The notes beneath the pieces are model-generated. The model saw nothing but the letters and a program-made list of their open reading frames with translations. It did no database searches and was not told the DNA's origin. From an uncultured Mycobacterium sp. (GTDB lineage: Bacteria; Actinomycetota; Actinomycetes; Mycobacteriales; Mycobacteriaceae): a DNA stretch of 53,747 nt. Shown here piece after piece: positions 35,837 to 45,817 of this stretch. Position numbers and translations under genes: made by a program. The number at the start of each line of letters is the position of its first letter. Position 1 is the first letter of the stretch. Where the stretch lies: the NCBI GenBank assembly GCA_900078375.1, contig FLQS01000001.1, positions 1 through 53,747 on the forward strand, given 5' to 3'.

Positions 35837-36801
35837 CGATGCCGGCCCCGGCGATGACGGCCTACTGCGATGCGGTTCTCGACGAAATCGAGCGCGCGGT
35901 GGTCGGCAAACGCGCCGCGCTCACGCTGATCCTGACCACCGTGCTGGCCGGTGGGCACGTGCTGATCGAGGATCTGCCCGGGATGGGCAAGACCCTGATC
36001 GCGCGGTCGTTCGCCGCGGCACTGGGCTTGCGCTTCACCCGGGTGCAGTTCACCCCCGATCTGCTGCCCGCCGACCTGCTCGGCTCCACCATCTACGACA
36101 TGCAGTCGGGCCGTTTCGAATTTCGGCCCGGCCCGATCTTCACCAACCTTCTGATGGCCGACGAGATCAACCGCACTCCACCCAAGACACAGGCCGCACT
36201 GTTGGAGGCCATGGCCGAGCGCCAGGTCAGCATCGACGGTGAAACCCACCCGCTGCCTTCACCGTTCATCGTCCTGGCCACCGACAACCCGATCGAGTAC
36301 GAGGGCACCTACCCGCTGCCGGAAGCTCAGCTCGACCGCTTCGCGGTCAAGGTCGCACTCAACTACCTCTCCGAGGCCGAGGAGGCGTCGATGTTGCGCC
36401 GCCGCATCGAGCGAGGTTCGGCTGAGGCGACGATCAACCAGGTGGTGGAGGCCAAAGACCTTCTGGCCATGCGGGAATCGGTGGAGCGGGTGTCGGTGCA
36501 CGACGACGTCCTGCACTATGTCGTCTCCCTGGCGACGGCCACCCGCAGCCACCCACAGGTGGCGGTCGGCGCCAGCCCGCGCGCCGAACTCGACCTGGTG
36601 CAGCTGGCCCGCGCCCGCGCGCTGGTGTCGGGCCGGGACTACGTGATCCCCGAGGATGTCAAGGCGCTGGCCGTGCCGGCGATCGCCCACCGGATCAGCC
36701 TGCGCCCGGAGATGTGGGTGCGCAGCGTGCACGGCTCCGACGTGGTCGAGCAGCTGCTGCGGCGCCTGCCGGTACCACGGGCGCGCGGTCAGGGACAGTG
36801 A
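35833..36801 (+). CDS. moxR: MoxR-family AAA+ ATPase
   Basis: A 322-residue AAA+ protein with Walker A DLPGMGKT (47-54), Walker B LLMADEIN (about 106-113), the MoxR-typical FTPDLLPADLLGS and EFRPGPIF segments between them, sensor-1 VLATDNPIE, and Arg finger/sensor-2 region EAQLDRFAV. The C-terminal helical lid runs from about 200 on. MoxR ATPases are chaperones that work with VWA/DUF58 partners, for example in insertion of metals into enzymes. All five genes of this operon overlap by 1-4 bases, so a common complex is likely. Its place near cobN is noted separately. Confidence 0.94.
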   Translation: MTMPAPAMTAYCDAVLDEIERAVVGKRAALTLILTTVLAGGHVLIEDLPGMGKTLIARSFAAALGLRFTRVQFTPDLLPADLLGSTIYDMQSGRFEFRPGPIFTNLLMADEINRTPPKTQAALLEAMAERQVSIDGETHPLPSPFIVLATDNPIEYEGTYPLPEAQLDRFAVKVALNYLSEAEEASMLRRRIERGSAEATINQVVEAKDLLAMRESVERVSVHDDVLHYVVSLATATRSHPQVAVGASPRAELDLVQLARARALVSGRDYVIPEDVKALAVPAIAHRISLRPEMWVRSVHGSDVVEQLLRRLPVPRARGQGQ

Positions 36802-38048
36802 TGGACGACACTCGCCAGACCGAAGCCGTATTGCGCTGGAGTGCATCGCCGCTGACCCGGGCGATCGCCACCTGCGCCGGTATCGCGCTTGCGGTGGCGG
36901 TGATCGGGTCGCGCTGGCAGCTGATCGCGTTCGTGGCGCCCATGCTCGGTGTCCTGGCCTCGATCGGTTGGCAACGCAAGCCGCCGACGGCGTCGGTGTT
37001 GGGCCGCCCGGCGATGACGCGGTGTTTCGAGAACGAGCGGGTGCAGCTGAGCGCCGAGCTGGCCGGAGCGTCGGCTGACGTGGAGTCGACGCTGAAAGTG
37101 GTTGCGGTCCAGGGTCTTCAGACCGAGGCGGTCGAAAGCGATGACGCGGGCACGACCGTGTCCGCCGAGGCGCCGCGCTGGGGCCGCTACCCGCTGCGCA
37201 CCCATGTCGAGGTTGTCGCGGCCGGCGGACTGCTCATCGGCAGCGCGATCATCGACGCTGCCGACCTCTTCGTTTTCCCGGTCGTGCCCCCACAGCCGAC
37301 CGGGATTCCACGAACCGAACTGCCGGACCGGCTCGGCACCCACCTCACCCGGCATATCGGCCCCGGGGTCGAATTCGCCGACATCCGGCCCTACCTGCCC
37401 GGCGACCAACTCCGCACGGTGAATTGGGCGGTCAGCGCCCGCCGCGGCAGCCTGCACGTGACCGACCGGCTGACCGACCGCGCCGCAGACGTGGTGGTGC
37501 TCGTCGACATGAGCGCGCAACCGGTGGGTCCGGCGACGGCGGCTACTGAGCGTGCTCTCCGTGGCGCCACCCAGGTGGTGCAGACCGCGCTGCGCAACGG
37601 TGACCGGGCCGGCATCGCCGGGCTCGGTGGTCGCCGGCCGCGCTGGCTCGGTGCCGATATCGGCCGCCGCCAGTTCTACCGGATACTCGACGCCGCACTC
37701 GGAGTGGGCAGCGAATACCAGGACACTGTAGGAACATTGGCGCCGCGGGCTGCAGTACCACCCGGCGCGGTCGTCGTCGGCTTCTCGACAATGCTCGACA
37801 CCGAGTTCGCGCTGGCACTGATCGACCTGTGCAAGCGGGGACATACCGTGGTGGCGGTCGACGTGCTGGAGGGCTGGCCGTTCGCCGACACCGACGACCC
37901 GATCCTCGAACGGATGTGGGCGCTGCAACGCTCGGCGATGTACCGCGACATGAAGGTGATCGGTGTCGACGTGGTGCCCTGGCCCGCGGAGGTAACCCTC
38001 GATCAGGCGATGAGCCTGGTGCCCGACCGGGCCCGGCGTCCGTCATGA
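36801..38048 (+). CDS. DUF58 protein, membrane-anchored VWA-like partner of MoxR
   Basis: A 415-residue protein with two N-terminal membrane segments (about 20-38 and 42-56), a beta-rich outside/inside domain, and the DUF58 signature (HIGPGVEFADIRPYLPGDQLRTVNWAVSARRGSLHVTDRLTDRAADVVVLVDMSA). The MIDAS-like site reads DMSAQ; the second Ser of DxSxS is replaced, so metal binding may be weak. The C-terminal VWA-like half contains ALIDLCKRGHTVVAVDVL. The ATG at 36801 overlaps the moxR stop (TGATG). It probably forms a complex with the ATPase. Confidence 0.92.
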   Translation: MDDTRQTEAVLRWSASPLTRAIATCAGIALAVAVIGSRWQLIAFVAPMLGVLASIGWQRKPPTASVLGRPAMTRCFENERVQLSAELAGASADVESTLKVVAVQGLQTEAVESDDAGTTVSAEAPRWGRYPLRTHVEVVAAGGLLIGSAIIDAADLFVFPVVPPQPTGIPRTELPDRLGTHLTRHIGPGVEFADIRPYLPGDQLRTVNWAVSARRGSLHVTDRLTDRAADVVVLVDMSAQPVGPATAATERALRGATQVVQTALRNGDRAGIAGLGGRRPRWLGADIGRRQFYRILDAALGVGSEYQDTVGTLAPRAAVPPGAVVVGFSTMLDTEFALALIDLCKRGHTVVAVDVLEGWPFADTDDPILERMWALQRSAMYRDMKVIGVDVVPWPAEVTLDQAMSLVPDRARRPS

Positions 38049-38464
38049 CATCGCGGCGGCTGTTGGCGGCAGGCTTCGGTGTCGTGATGGCCGGTGCGGT
38101 CGCGGTCGGTGCCGACACTCGAGGACTGATCGCCGTCGCGGTGGCGCTGATCGCCGTGCTGGCCGGGCTTTGCCTGCGGGTCGCGGCCACCGCGGCCGTG
38201 CTCGCGGTGATCGGCGCCATCGCCCTCAGCGGGCCGCAACCGATGCTGACCGCGGTGTCGGGCGTGTGTGCTGCGGCGTACCTCGTGCTGGTGCACGCCA
38301 CGCTGACGCGGCCGACGGCAGTGGGGATCGCCGGCTTCGCCGCGGTCGGGATTCTGGCCACCACGTTGCCATCCGGGCTGCCGTGGCTACCGCTGCTTGC
38401 TCCGGTGGCCGTCGTCGCCGTGATTGGCGTCGCGCTGAGCCCGTTTCTGCGCGCCGAGGACTAG
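38045..38464 (+). CDS. small multi-pass membrane protein, last gene of the MoxR operon
   Basis: A 139-residue, almost entirely hydrophobic protein with about four to five membrane helices and few charged residues. The ATG overlaps the DUF58 stop as ATGA. Only [13 protein letters not shown] and the Pro-rich [14 protein letters not shown] loop stand out. No known domain is recognised; similar tiny membrane proteins close many mycobacterial moxR operons. Its TAG stop shares CTAG (38461-38464) with the stop codon of the converging dioxygenase gene. Confidence 0.8.
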   Translation: MTSRRLLAAGFGVVMAGAVAVGADTRGLIAVAVALIAVLAGLCLRVAATAAVLAVIGAIALSGPQPMLTAVSGVCAAAYLVLVHATLTRPTAVGIAGFAAVGILATTLPSGLPWLPLLAPVAVVAVIGVALSPFLRAED

Positions 38465-39393
38465 CCAACCGGAACGGGCGCTGCGGCAACCACATCGGCG
38501 GCCACCACGTCGGAGTAATGCGACGCATCCCCGGCAATGGCCCGGCTGAGCCCGCCGTGGATATCGACCGGGAGGTCACCGGCCAGCGTCACCCGCCGCA
38601 GGAACCGCGGCTGGTCGTCGTAGTCGGCCACCCCGTAGTGCTGGGTGGCACGGTTGTCCCACACCGCGATGTCGCCGAGTTGCCAGCTCCACCGCACGGT
38701 GTTCTCCAACCGGGTGATCCGATGCTGCAGCAGCGCGAACAAGCTCGCGGACTCGCTGCTGCCCAGCCCGACGAACCGTTTGACGAAATGGCCCAGCACC
38801 AGCACGCGTCTGCCCGTCTCGGGATGGACTCGCACCACCGGATGCTCGGTCTCGTAATAGGCGGACTCGAATTCGGCACGGTATTCCCGGGTTTCGTCGG
38901 ACACCGCGTCGCCGTGACCGTCCACATAGTCGTAGAGGTTGGTGTGGGTGGCCCAGAGGTTTTCGACGAGCGACCGCAACGGCGGGGGCAGCTGGTCGTA
39001 GGCGGCCTCGGTGTTCGCCCACACCGTGCTGCCGCCATATGCGGGCAGGGTCACCGCCCGCAGCAGCGACGCCTTCGGCAGCCGGTCGACGAACGTGACG
39101 TCGGAGTGCCAGGAGTTGGCCTTGTCGTAGCGCGAATCGATGGGCAGCACCGTGTCGCCGCGCGACGTGACGGTGGGGTGGGCGATGGTCGGCACCCCGA
39201 GCAGGCCGGCGAACGCCACCTGGCCGTCGTCGTCGAGGTGATGCTGGTCGCGGAAGAAGATGACCTTGTGCTCCAGCAGCGCCGCGCGGATCGCGTCGAC
39301 GGTGTCGGGGTGCAGATCGCCGCCAAGGCGCACACCGGAGACCACTGCGCCGATGTTGGCGCCGAGCTTCGAAACGTCGAGAGAGTTGGACAT
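38461..39393 (-). CDS. TauD/AtsK-family Fe(II)/2-oxoglutarate dioxygenase (Rv3406-like alkyl sulfatase)
   Basis: A 310-residue dioxygenase. The iron triad is His96 and Asp98 in SWHSDVTF and distal His252 in [10 protein letters not shown]; Arg266/267 in RFLRRVT binds 2-oxoglutarate. The N-terminal [18 protein letters not shown] and the segments [15 protein letters not shown] and [12 protein letters not shown] closely resemble M. tuberculosis Rv3406, an alkyl sulfatase that also cleaves some prodrugs. It likely releases sulfite from organosulfates for sulfur scavenging. The ATG at 39393 is the conserved start. It is divergent from cobN, with 96 bp between. Confidence 0.9.
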   Translation of the reverse strand: MSNSLDVSKLGANIGAVVSGVRLGGDLHPDTVDAIRAALLEHKVIFFRDQHHLDDDGQVAFAGLLGVPTIAHPTVTSRGDTVLPIDSRYDKANSWHSDVTFVDRLPKASLLRAVTLPAYGGSTVWANTEAAYDQLPPPLRSLVENLWATHTNLYDYVDGHGDAVSDETREYRAEFESAYYETEHPVVRVHPETGRRVLVLGHFVKRFVGLGSSESASLFALLQHRITRLENTVRWSWQLGDIAVWDNRATQHYGVADYDDQPRFLRRVTLAGDLPVDIHGGLSRAIAGDASHYSDVVAADVVAAAPVPVG

Positions 39394-39489
39394 GACCTCG
39401 ATGGTCTCGGCGGACCGCCACGTCGTACACCGTTGCGCTAGCCACGATCCGAATAGGGCGCGACGCTGGGCATACGGTACGAATGGGGG

Positions 39490-42400
39490 GTGCCTCCCAC
39501 CGTGTTGCTGCTGTCGACGTCGGATACCGACCTGATCACCGCCCGCGCCAGCGGCGCGGACTACCGGTGGGCCAACCCGGCACGACTGATCGACGGGGAG
39601 CTTGCCGAGCTGCTCGACAGCGCCGACCTGGTGGTGGTGCGCATCCTTGGTGGCTATCGAGCCTGGCAGGACGGTATCGACGCGGTGGTGGCCAGCGGGC
39701 GCCCGACCGTCGTCGTCACCGGCGAGCAGGCCCCTGACGCCGACCTGATGGAGCGGTCCACGGTGCCTGCCGGAATCGCCGTGCAGACCCACATCTATCT
39801 GGCGCAGGGCGGGGTGGAGAACCTGCGCCAGCTGCACGCCTTCCTCTCCGACACCCTGCTAATGACCGGCTTCGGCTTCACCAAGCCGGCGGCCACCCCG
39901 GCTTGGGGTGTGCTGGAACGCGCGGCCGCGACGGCAGACGGGCCGACGATCGCGGTGCTGTACTACCGGGCCCAGCAGCTCGCCGGCAACACGACCTACA
40001 TCGAGGCACTGTCGGCCGCGATCGAACAGGCCGGCGGGCGCGCACTTCCGGTGTACTGCACCTCACTGCGTACGCCCGAACCCGAACTACTGGAACTGCT
40101 GGCCACCGCCGACGCCATGGTGGTCACGGTGCTGGCCGCTGGTGGCGCCCGGCCGGCGACCGCGGGGGCCGGCCACGACGACGACACGTGGAATGTCAAA
40201 CACCTTGCTGCTCTTGATGTCCCAATCCTTCAAGGGTTGTGTCTGACGAGCTCGCGGGACACCTGGTCGAGCAACGGCGACGGCCTGAGTCCGCTGGATG
40301 TCGCCACCCAGATCGCGGTGCCGGAATTCGACGGTCGCATCATCACAGTCCCGTTCTCGTTCAAGGAGATCGACTCCGACGGCCTTATCGCCTACGTGCC
40401 CGACCCCGAGCGGTGTGCCCGGGTGGCCGGACTGGCCGTCAAACACGCCACCCTGCGCCGCGTTGCGCCGGCCGATAAGCGGCTGGCCCTGGTGTTCTCG
40501 GCGTACCCGACCAAACACTCGCGGATCGGCAACGCGGTCGGGCTGGACACCCCGGCAAGTACGGTGGCTCTGCTGCGCGCGCTGCGCGACGCCGGATACC
40601 GCATCGGCGAGATCCCCGGCGTCGATGCCGGCGATGGTGACGCCCTGATGCACGCACTCATCGAACGCGGTGGACAGGATCCCGACTGGCTCACCGACGG
40701 TCAGCTGGCCGGCAACCCGATCCGGATCCCGGCCGCGCAGTACCGCGAATGGTTCGCGACGCTGCCTGCCGAGCTGACCGATGCGATGGTCGCGCACTGG
40801 GGGCCGCCCCCGGGTGAGTTGTTCGTCGACCGCAGCCGTGACCCGGATGGCGAGATCGTCGTCGCCGCAATCCAATCCGACAACATCGTGATCCTGGTCC
40901 AGCCGCCGCGGGGGTTCGGCGAGAACCCGGTGGCCATCTATCACGATCCGGATCTGCCCCCGAGTCACCACTACCTGGCGACCTACCTGTGGGTGCGGCA
41001 CGGGTTCGGTGCGCACGCCGCCGTGCATCTGGGCAAGCACGGCAACCTGGAGTGGTTGCCCGGCAAGACCGTCGGCATGTCGGCGGCCTGCGGAACCGAT
41101 GCCGCACTCGGTGACCTGCCGCTGATCTACCCATTCCTGGTCAACGATCCGGGGGAGGGCACCCAGGCCAAACGCCGCGCGCATGCCACCCTGGTCGACC
41201 ATCTCATCCCGCCGATGGCACGGGCCGAAAGTTACGGCGACATCGCCCGCCTCGAACAGCTGCTCGATGAGCACGCCAACATCGCCGCGCTGGACCCGGG
41301 CAAGCTGCCGGCGATTCGCCAGCAGATCTGGACCCTGATGCGTGCGGCCAAGTTGGACCACGATCTAGGTCTGGCTGAGCGGCCCGAAGACGACTCCTTC
41401 GACGACATGCTGCTGCACGTCGACGGCTGGCTCTGTGAGATCAAGGACGTCCAGATCCGCGACGGCCTGCACATCCTCGGCGCTGCTCCGACCGGTGAAG
41501 CTCAACTCGACCTGGTGCTGGCCATCCTGCGGGCCCGCCAGCTCTTCGCCGGTGAACAGCACCTGCCCGGCCTGCGCCAGGCCCTCGGGCTGGCCGAGGA
41601 CGGCACCGACGACCGGGTCAGCGTCGACGAGGCCGAGCAGCAGGCCCGGGCACTGCTGGCGGGGCTCCAGGCCAGCGGCTGGGACGCCGGCCGCGTCGGC
41701 GAATTGACCGACGACGAGGGCGTCGCGGCGATCCTGCGATTCGCGGCCACTGAGGTGGTGCCGCGGCTGGCAGGGACTTCCGCGGAGATCGACCAGGTGC
41801 TGCGCGCGCTGGACGGCCGGTTCATCCCCGCCGGCCCGTCGGGTTCGCCGCTGCGGGGCCTGATCAACGTGCTGCCCACCGGACGTAACTTCTACTCGGT
41901 CGACCCCAAGGCGGTCCCGTCTCGGCTGGCGTGGGAAACCGGTGTGGCCATGGCGGATTCGCTGCTCGCGCGCTACCGCGCCGATCATGGCGACTGGCCG
42001 CGATCGGTCGGGCTGTCGGTGTGGGGCACCTCGGCGATGCGCACCTCGGGTGACGATATCGCCGAAGTCCTTGCGCTGCTGGGTGTCCGGCCCGTGTGGG
42101 ACGACGCTTCCCGACGGGTCGTCGACCTGGAGGCCATCTCGCTGGCCGAGCTGGACCGCCCCCGCATCGACGTGACTGTGCGGATCTCCGGGTTCTTTCG
42201 GGACGCGTTCCCGCACGTCGTGACGATGCTCGACGACGCGGTACGTCTGGTTGCCGGGCTCGACGAACCGGTCGAGCAGAACTTCGTGCGCGCCCACGCC
42301 CAGGTTGACCTCGCCGAACACGGTGACGAAAGGCGGGCCACCACACGCATTTTCGGCTCCAAGCCGGGCACGTACGGGGCCGGTTTGTTGCAGCTGATCG

Positions 42401-43062
42401 ACAGCCGCAACTGGCGAGACGACGCCGACCTCGCCGAGGTCTACACCGCGTGGGGCGGATTCGCCTACGGGCGCGAACTCGACGGGAAGCCGGCCGCGGA
42501 CGACATGTCGATGCAGTACCGCCGAATCGTGGTGGCCGCCAAGAACACCGACTCCCGCGAGCACGATATCGCCGACTCCGATGACTACTTCCAGTATCAC
42601 GGCGGCATGGTCGCGACCGTGCGGGCGCTGACCGGTCAGGCGCCGGAGGCGTATATCGGCGACAACACCCGTCCCGACGCGGTACGTACCCGCACCCTGT
42701 CCGAGGAGACCACCCGTGTCTTCCGGTCCCGTGTGGTCAATCCGCGGTGGATGGCCGCGATGCGCAAGCACGGCTACAAGGGCGCCTTCGAGATGGCGGC
42801 AACGGTGGATTACCTGTTCGGGTATGACGCCACCGCGGGAGTGATGGCCGACTGGATGTACGAACAGCTCACCGAGAAGTACGTGTTGGACCCGGAGAAC
42901 CGCAAGTTCATGGACGAGTCCAATCCCTGGGCGCTGCACGGGATGTCGGAGCGGCTGCTCGAGGCTGTCGGACGCGGCATGTGGGAGAACCCCGATCCGG
43001 CCACGCTGAACGGGCTGCGGCAGGTGCTGCTGGAGACTGAGGGCGACCTCGAAGCACGCTAG
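39490..43062 (+). CDS. cobN: cobaltochelatase subunit CobN
   Basis: The large 1190-residue porphyrin/corrin-binding subunit of the aerobic cobalt chelatase inserts Co(II) into hydrogenobyrinic acid a,c-diamide. It starts at GTG 39490. Conserved stretches include [61 protein letters not shown] (His/Glu metal site), [39 protein letters not shown] and [16 protein letters not shown]. Family enzymes need an AAA+ subunit (CobS-like) and a VWA subunit (CobT-like). Neither is in the window under those names, but a MoxR/DUF58 pair lies just upstream. The TAG stop forms the start of a -10 for the next gene. Confidence 0.96.
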   Translation: MPPTVLLLSTSDTDLITARASGADYRWANPARLIDGELAELLDSADLVVVRILGGYRAWQDGIDAVVASGRPTVVVTGEQAPDADLMERSTVPAGIAVQTHIYLAQGGVENLRQLHAFLSDTLLMTGFGFTKPAATPAWGVLERAAATADGPTIAVLYYRAQQLAGNTTYIEALSAAIEQAGGRALPVYCTSLRTPEPELLELLATADAMVVTVLAAGGARPATAGAGHDDDTWNVKHLAALDVPILQGLCLTSSRDTWSSNGDGLSPLDVATQIAVPEFDGRIITVPFSFKEIDSDGLIAYVPDPERCARVAGLAVKHATLRRVAPADKRLALVFSAYPTKHSRIGNAVGLDTPASTVALLRALRDAGYRIGEIPGVDAGDGDALMHALIERGGQDPDWLTDGQLAGNPIRIPAAQYREWFATLPAELTDAMVAHWGPPPGELFVDRSRDPDGEIVVAAIQSDNIVILVQPPRGFGENPVAIYHDPDLPPSHHYLATYLWVRHGFGAHAAVHLGKHGNLEWLPGKTVGMSAACGTDAALGDLPLIYPFLVNDPGEGTQAKRRAHATLVDHLIPPMARAESYGDIARLEQLLDEHANIAALDPGKLPAIRQQIWTLMRAAKLDHDLGLAERPEDDSFDDMLLHVDGWLCEIKDVQIRDGLHILGAAPTGEAQLDLVLAILRARQLFAGEQHLPGLRQALGLAEDGTDDRVSVDEAEQQARALLAGLQASGWDAGRVGELTDDEGVAAILRFAATEVVPRLAGTSAEIDQVLRALDGRFIPAGPSGSPLRGLINVLPTGRNFYSVDPKAVPSRLAWETGVAMADSLLARYRADHGDWPRSVGLSVWGTSAMRTSGDDIAEVLALLGVRPVWDDASRRVVDLEAISLAELDRPRIDVTVRISGFFRDAFPHVVTMLDDAVRLVAGLDEPVEQNFVRAHAQVDLAEHGDERRATTRIFGSKPGTYGAGLLQLIDSRNWRDDADLAEVYTAWGGFAYGRELDGKPAADDMSMQYRRIVVAAKNTDSREHDIADSDDYFQYHGGMVATVRALTGQAPEAYIGDNTRPDAVRTRTLSEETTRVFRSRVVNPRWMAAMRKHGYKGAFEMAATVDYLFGYDATAGVMADWMYEQLTEKYVLDPENRKFMDESNPWALHGMSERLLEAVGRGMWENPDPATLNGLRQVLLETEGDLEAR

Positions 43063-43065
43063 GTT
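43060..43065 (+). promoter_or_regulatory. -10 element overlapping the cobN stop codon
   Basis: TAGGTT begins with the cobN stop TAG and ends 7 nt before the ATG at 43073, giving a leaderless transcript for the PPOX gene. Confidence 0.5.
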
Positions 43066-43072
43066 GGGTCCT

Positions 43073-43453
43073 ATGGCACTCACGTTCGCTGACGTCGTCA
43101 AGGCGAAGTACATCTCACTGACCACGTTCACCAAGGACGGCCGGCCCAAACCGACCGCGATCTGGGTGGTGCCCGACGGGGATGCCGCCCTGGTGATCAC
43201 CGAGAAGAACGCCTGGAAGGTCAAGCGCATCCGCAACACCCCGCGCGTGACGGTGGCGATCTGCGATATGCGCGGCAATGTCAAGAGCGAGGCCGTCGAG
43301 GCGGTGGCGAGCGTGCTCGACGAATCCCAGACCGAACGCGTGTACCAGGCGATCGGCAAGCGCTACGGGATCGTCGGTCAGGTCTTCAACTTTTTCAGCA
43401 AGCTGCGCGGCGGCGCCAAGCGCACGATCGGGCTGGAATTGCGAGCCGCCTGA
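43073..43453 (+). CDS. PPOX-class F420-dependent oxidoreductase-like protein (Rv2061c-like)
   Basis: A 126-residue split-barrel flavin/deazaflavin protein. ALTFADVVKAKYISLTTFTKDGRPKPTAIWVVPDGDAALVITEKNAWKVKRIRNTPRVTVAICDMRG is the FDOR-B/PPOX pattern, with the Lys/Arg residues after W-K-V-K-R-I-R that bind the cofactor phosphate. The C-terminal AIGKRYGIVGQVFNFFSKLRGGAKRTIGLEL is also typical. It follows cobN, as in M. tuberculosis (Rv2062c-Rv2061c). The start is the ATG at 43073, set by the -10. The substrate is unknown. Confidence 0.9.
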   Translation: MALTFADVVKAKYISLTTFTKDGRPKPTAIWVVPDGDAALVITEKNAWKVKRIRNTPRVTVAICDMRGNVKSEAVEAVASVLDESQTERVYQAIGKRYGIVGQVFNFFSKLRGGAKRTIGLELRAA

Positions 43454-43456
43454 GCC

Positions 43457-43622
43457 ATGCCGCCCACCTTCGGCAGCGCCGCAACCGCGAAGTACCAACT
43501 GCTGACCACCTTCACCAAGGACGGCCGGCCCAAGCCGACGGCCATCTGGGGCGTGCCCGACGGCGACCGACTGCGGGTGATCACCGACCGGGCACGTCGT
43601 GCTCGAGATCACCCCGCACTAG
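43457..43622 (+). pseudogene. internally deleted copy of the PPOX/F420 gene
   Basis: Four bases after the preceding gene, an ATG opens the frame MPPTFGSAATAKYQLLTTFTKDGRPKPTAIWGVPDGDRLRVITD, the N-terminal third of a PPOX protein that parallels the neighbour (KYISLTTFTKDGRPKPTAIWVVPDGD). After ITD similarity is lost, while the +1 frame gives GHVVLEITPH followed by TAG (43620-43622), which looks like the C-terminal strand of the same family. The middle, about 60-70 codons, is missing. This is the expected result of one internal deletion that also shifted the frame. The original frame runs on to 43690 as unrelated sequence. Confidence 0.7.
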
Positions 43623-43683
43623 AACTCACAGGCTCTTATCAGGCTCACCGGAACCGGTGGCCGAGCCGGCTCGTTGCCTTTGC

Positions 43684-44181
43684 ATGGTGATGCGGACGTT
43701 TTTCCTTTACACCGTGGTCGAGCTCGCGGTCCTGGCCGCATTGACCTGGTCTCTCGGACTCGGGTGGACGCTGCTCATCCTGCTGGCCACCTCGGTGGTC
43801 GGCGTTGCGCTGGCCGGATCCCAGGTCAAGCGGCAGATCCTGCGCCTGCAGCGCACCCGCACCGACCCGCAGGGCGCGGTGGCCGACGGCATGCTCGTCG
43901 CGCTCGGCACCGTCCTGGTGTTCATCCCCGGCCTGGTCAGCACCGCAGTCGGTGCGTTGATGCTGCTGCCGCCGACCCGCAGCGTGGTGCGCCCGCTGGC
44001 CGGGATGCTGCTCACCCGGGGCATCGCCCGCCGGGTCACCGTCGTGAACCTGACCGCACCGGGCTATCCCGGGCGCGGCGACTACATCGACGGCGAGGTA
44101 GTTGAGCAGGGCGGGCATGTTTCTGGCCCCATCCACGATGCCGACATCGTTCCGCGCTCGACGGCCTACCGCGAGTTCTGA
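43684..44181 (+). CDS. fxsA: FxsA-family membrane protein
   Basis: A 165-residue protein (163 if the ATG at 43690 is used). The FxsA domain covers the first ~125 residues: TFFLYTVVELAVLAAL (first helix), GLGWTLLILLATSVVGVALAGSQVKRQ (second helix and cytoplasmic loop), LVALGTVLVFIPGLVSTAVGALMLLPPTRSVVR (third and fourth). The C-terminal ~45 residues are soluble. FxsA proteins are poorly understood; the E. coli member relieves phage F exclusion. M. tuberculosis has the same order of fxsA, amidohydrolase-like gene and lnt-ppm1. The start between 43684 and 43690 is not decided by a ribosome site. Confidence 0.85.
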   Translation: MVMRTFFLYTVVELAVLAALTWSLGLGWTLLILLATSVVGVALAGSQVKRQILRLQRTRTDPQGAVADGMLVALGTVLVFIPGLVSTAVGALMLLPPTRSVVRPLAGMLLTRGIARRVTVVNLTAPGYPGRGDYIDGEVVEQGGHVSGPIHDADIVPRSTAYREF

Positions 44182-44193
44182 CCCAATGCTCTG

Positions 44194-44211
44194 GCCCCGC
44201 CAGGCCGGGGC
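44194..44211. terminator. possible hairpin after fxsA
   Basis: GCCCCG (44194-44199) and CGGGGC (44206-44211) form a 6-bp GC stem around a 6-nt loop in the short gap after fxsA. There is no T-tract, so it is at best a weak terminator or an RNA structure before the next start. Confidence 0.3.
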
Positions 44212-44224
44212 ACACTGATCCACC

Positions 44225-45817
44225 GTGACCACACTGCTGCTCGGCGGGCGCATCCATAGCCCGTCGCACCCGGACGCCACCGCGATGGCGGTGCGCGACG
44301 GCGTCGTCGCCTGGCTGGGCAGTGACGATGTAGCCCGATCGCAGTTCGATGATGCGCAGGTCGTCGACTTGCAGGGCGCCTTCGTGTCACCCGCGTTCGT
44401 CGACAGCCACATCCACCTGACTTCCACGGGCTTGCTGATGACCGGGCTGGACCTGACCTCGGCCGGAAGTAAACGGCACTGCCTGATCATGGTCGCCGAG
44501 CATGCGGCGGCTCACCCGGGCCAGCCGATCTGGGCACACGGCTGGGATGACACCGGCTGGGCGCGCGACGAGGCCCCGAGCACCGCCGAACTCGACGCCG
44601 TCGCCGGCACGACGCCTGCCTATCTGGCCCGCATCGACGTGCACTCGGCCGTCGCATCGACGGCGCTGCGTGATCGCGTCCCCGGGTTGCCTGCGGTCGC
44701 CGGATACGACCCGCAGCGGCCGCTGTCGGCCGACGCCCATCATCTGGTCCGCAGCGAAGCCCGCCGGCTGCTCACCGCCCACCAGCGTGCCGACGCCCGG
44801 CGGGCCGCCCTGGATGCGGTGGCCGCCGCGGGGATCGTCGCCGTCCACGAGTGCGCCGGACCCGATATCGGCGGCGCCGACGACTGGCAGGAGCTGCGCG
44901 CCACCGACCACGGCGTCGAGGTCATCGGCTACTGGGGTGAAGCGGTCTCCAGCGCCGCCCAGGCCAGGGCGCTCATCGACGCGACCGGGGCCCGGGGACT
45001 GGCCGGCGATCTGTTCGTCGACGGTGCACTGGGCTCGCACACCGCGTGGCTGTGCGAGCCGTACGCCGACGCGCCGGACAGCACGGGAAATTGCTACCTG
45101 GACCCCGACGGCGTCGCCGAACACCTGATGGCCTGCACCGAGGCTGGGGTGACCGCCGGATTCCACGTGATCGGCGACGCGGCGGTGCGTGCGGTGGTCG
45201 ACGCCGTCGTCCGTCTGGTCGAGCGGTTCGGGGCGCCCGCCGTCGCCCGCTGCGGGCACCGGCTGGAACACCTGGAGATGGTGACCGCCGAGCAGGCAGC
45301 CACACTCGGCCAGTGCGGAATCACGGCCAGCATGCAGCCTAATTTCGATGCACTGTGGGGCGGCAGCACGGGCATGTACGCCCGCCGCCTCGGTTCCGGC
45401 AGAGCCGCCCTGCTCAACCCGTTCTCGCTGTTAGCATCGGCAGGCGTGCCCATGGCGTTCGGTTCAGATGCCCCGGTGACCAGCATCAACCCCTGGGCAA
45501 CCGTCCGTGCGGCGAGCCACCATCAGACTCCGGGAAGCGCGATCTCCGCGCGTGCGGCCTTTGCCGCCGCCACCAGAGGCGCTTGGCGCGCCGGTGGCGA
45601 GCGTGACGGGCTCAGCGGCACGTTGGTGCCCGGCGCTCCGGCGTCGTACGCGGTGTGGGACGCAGACAATCTCGATGTCAGCGCCCCAGCCGACAGCGTC
45701 CAGCGCTGGTCCACCGACCCACGCTCGCGGGTGCCCGCGCTGCCGCGGCTGGATCCGGCCGATCCACTGCCGCAGTGCCGGCAGACCGTGCACCGAGGCG
45801 TCGTGCTCCATGGTTAG
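44225..45817 (+). CDS. YtcJ-like amidohydrolase
   Basis: A 530-residue metal-dependent hydrolase of the amidohydrolase-3 type starting at GTG. The N-terminal beta-sandwich leads to the first metal motif [10 protein letters not shown] (HxH). Later ligands are in [19 protein letters not shown] and [13 protein letters not shown] (catalytic Asp). The C-terminal [24 protein letters not shown] closes the composite domain. The substrate is unknown; related proteins hydrolyse N-acyl or imidazolone-like compounds. The gene ends inside lnt (8-nt overlap), and similar linkage is seen in M. tuberculosis, so it belongs to the lnt-ppm1 transcription unit. Confidence 0.88.
   Translation: MTTLLLGGRIHSPSHPDATAMAVRDGVVAWLGSDDVARSQFDDAQVVDLQGAFVSPAFVDSHIHLTSTGLLMTGLDLTSAGSKRHCLIMVAEHAAAHPGQPIWAHGWDDTGWARDEAPSTAELDAVAGTTPAYLARIDVHSAVASTALRDRVPGLPAVAGYDPQRPLSADAHHLVRSEARRLLTAHQRADARRAALDAVAAAGIVAVHECAGPDIGGADDWQELRATDHGVEVIGYWGEAVSSAAQARALIDATGARGLAGDLFVDGALGSHTAWLCEPYADAPDSTGNCYLDPDGVAEHLMACTEAGVTAGFHVIGDAAVRAVVDAVVRLVERFGAPAVARCGHRLEHLEMVTAEQAATLGQCGITASMQPNFDALWGGSTGMYARRLGSGRAALLNPFSLLASAGVPMAFGSDAPVTSINPWATVRAASHHQTPGSAISARAAFAAATRGAWRAGGERDGLSGTLVPGAPASYAVWDADNLDVSAPADSVQRWSTDPRSRVPALPRLDPADPLPQCRQTVHRGVVLHG

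Noticed and set aside
39394..39489. Cobalamin riboswitch upstream of cobN or of the cobLMK and cobG units
   Set aside because: The gaps (96, 36 and about 30 bp) are too short for a B12 riboswitch and contain no B12-box-like sequence that I can see.
39483..39737. Alternative ATG at 39483 ahead of cobN
   Set aside because: It is out of frame with cobN and gives an Arg/Gly-rich shadow product; GTG 39490 leads into the conserved protein.
41365..43359. 664-codon open frame opposite cobN
   Set aside because: It spans the cobN stop and the next gene on the other strand and has the same shadow composition; cobN itself is certain.
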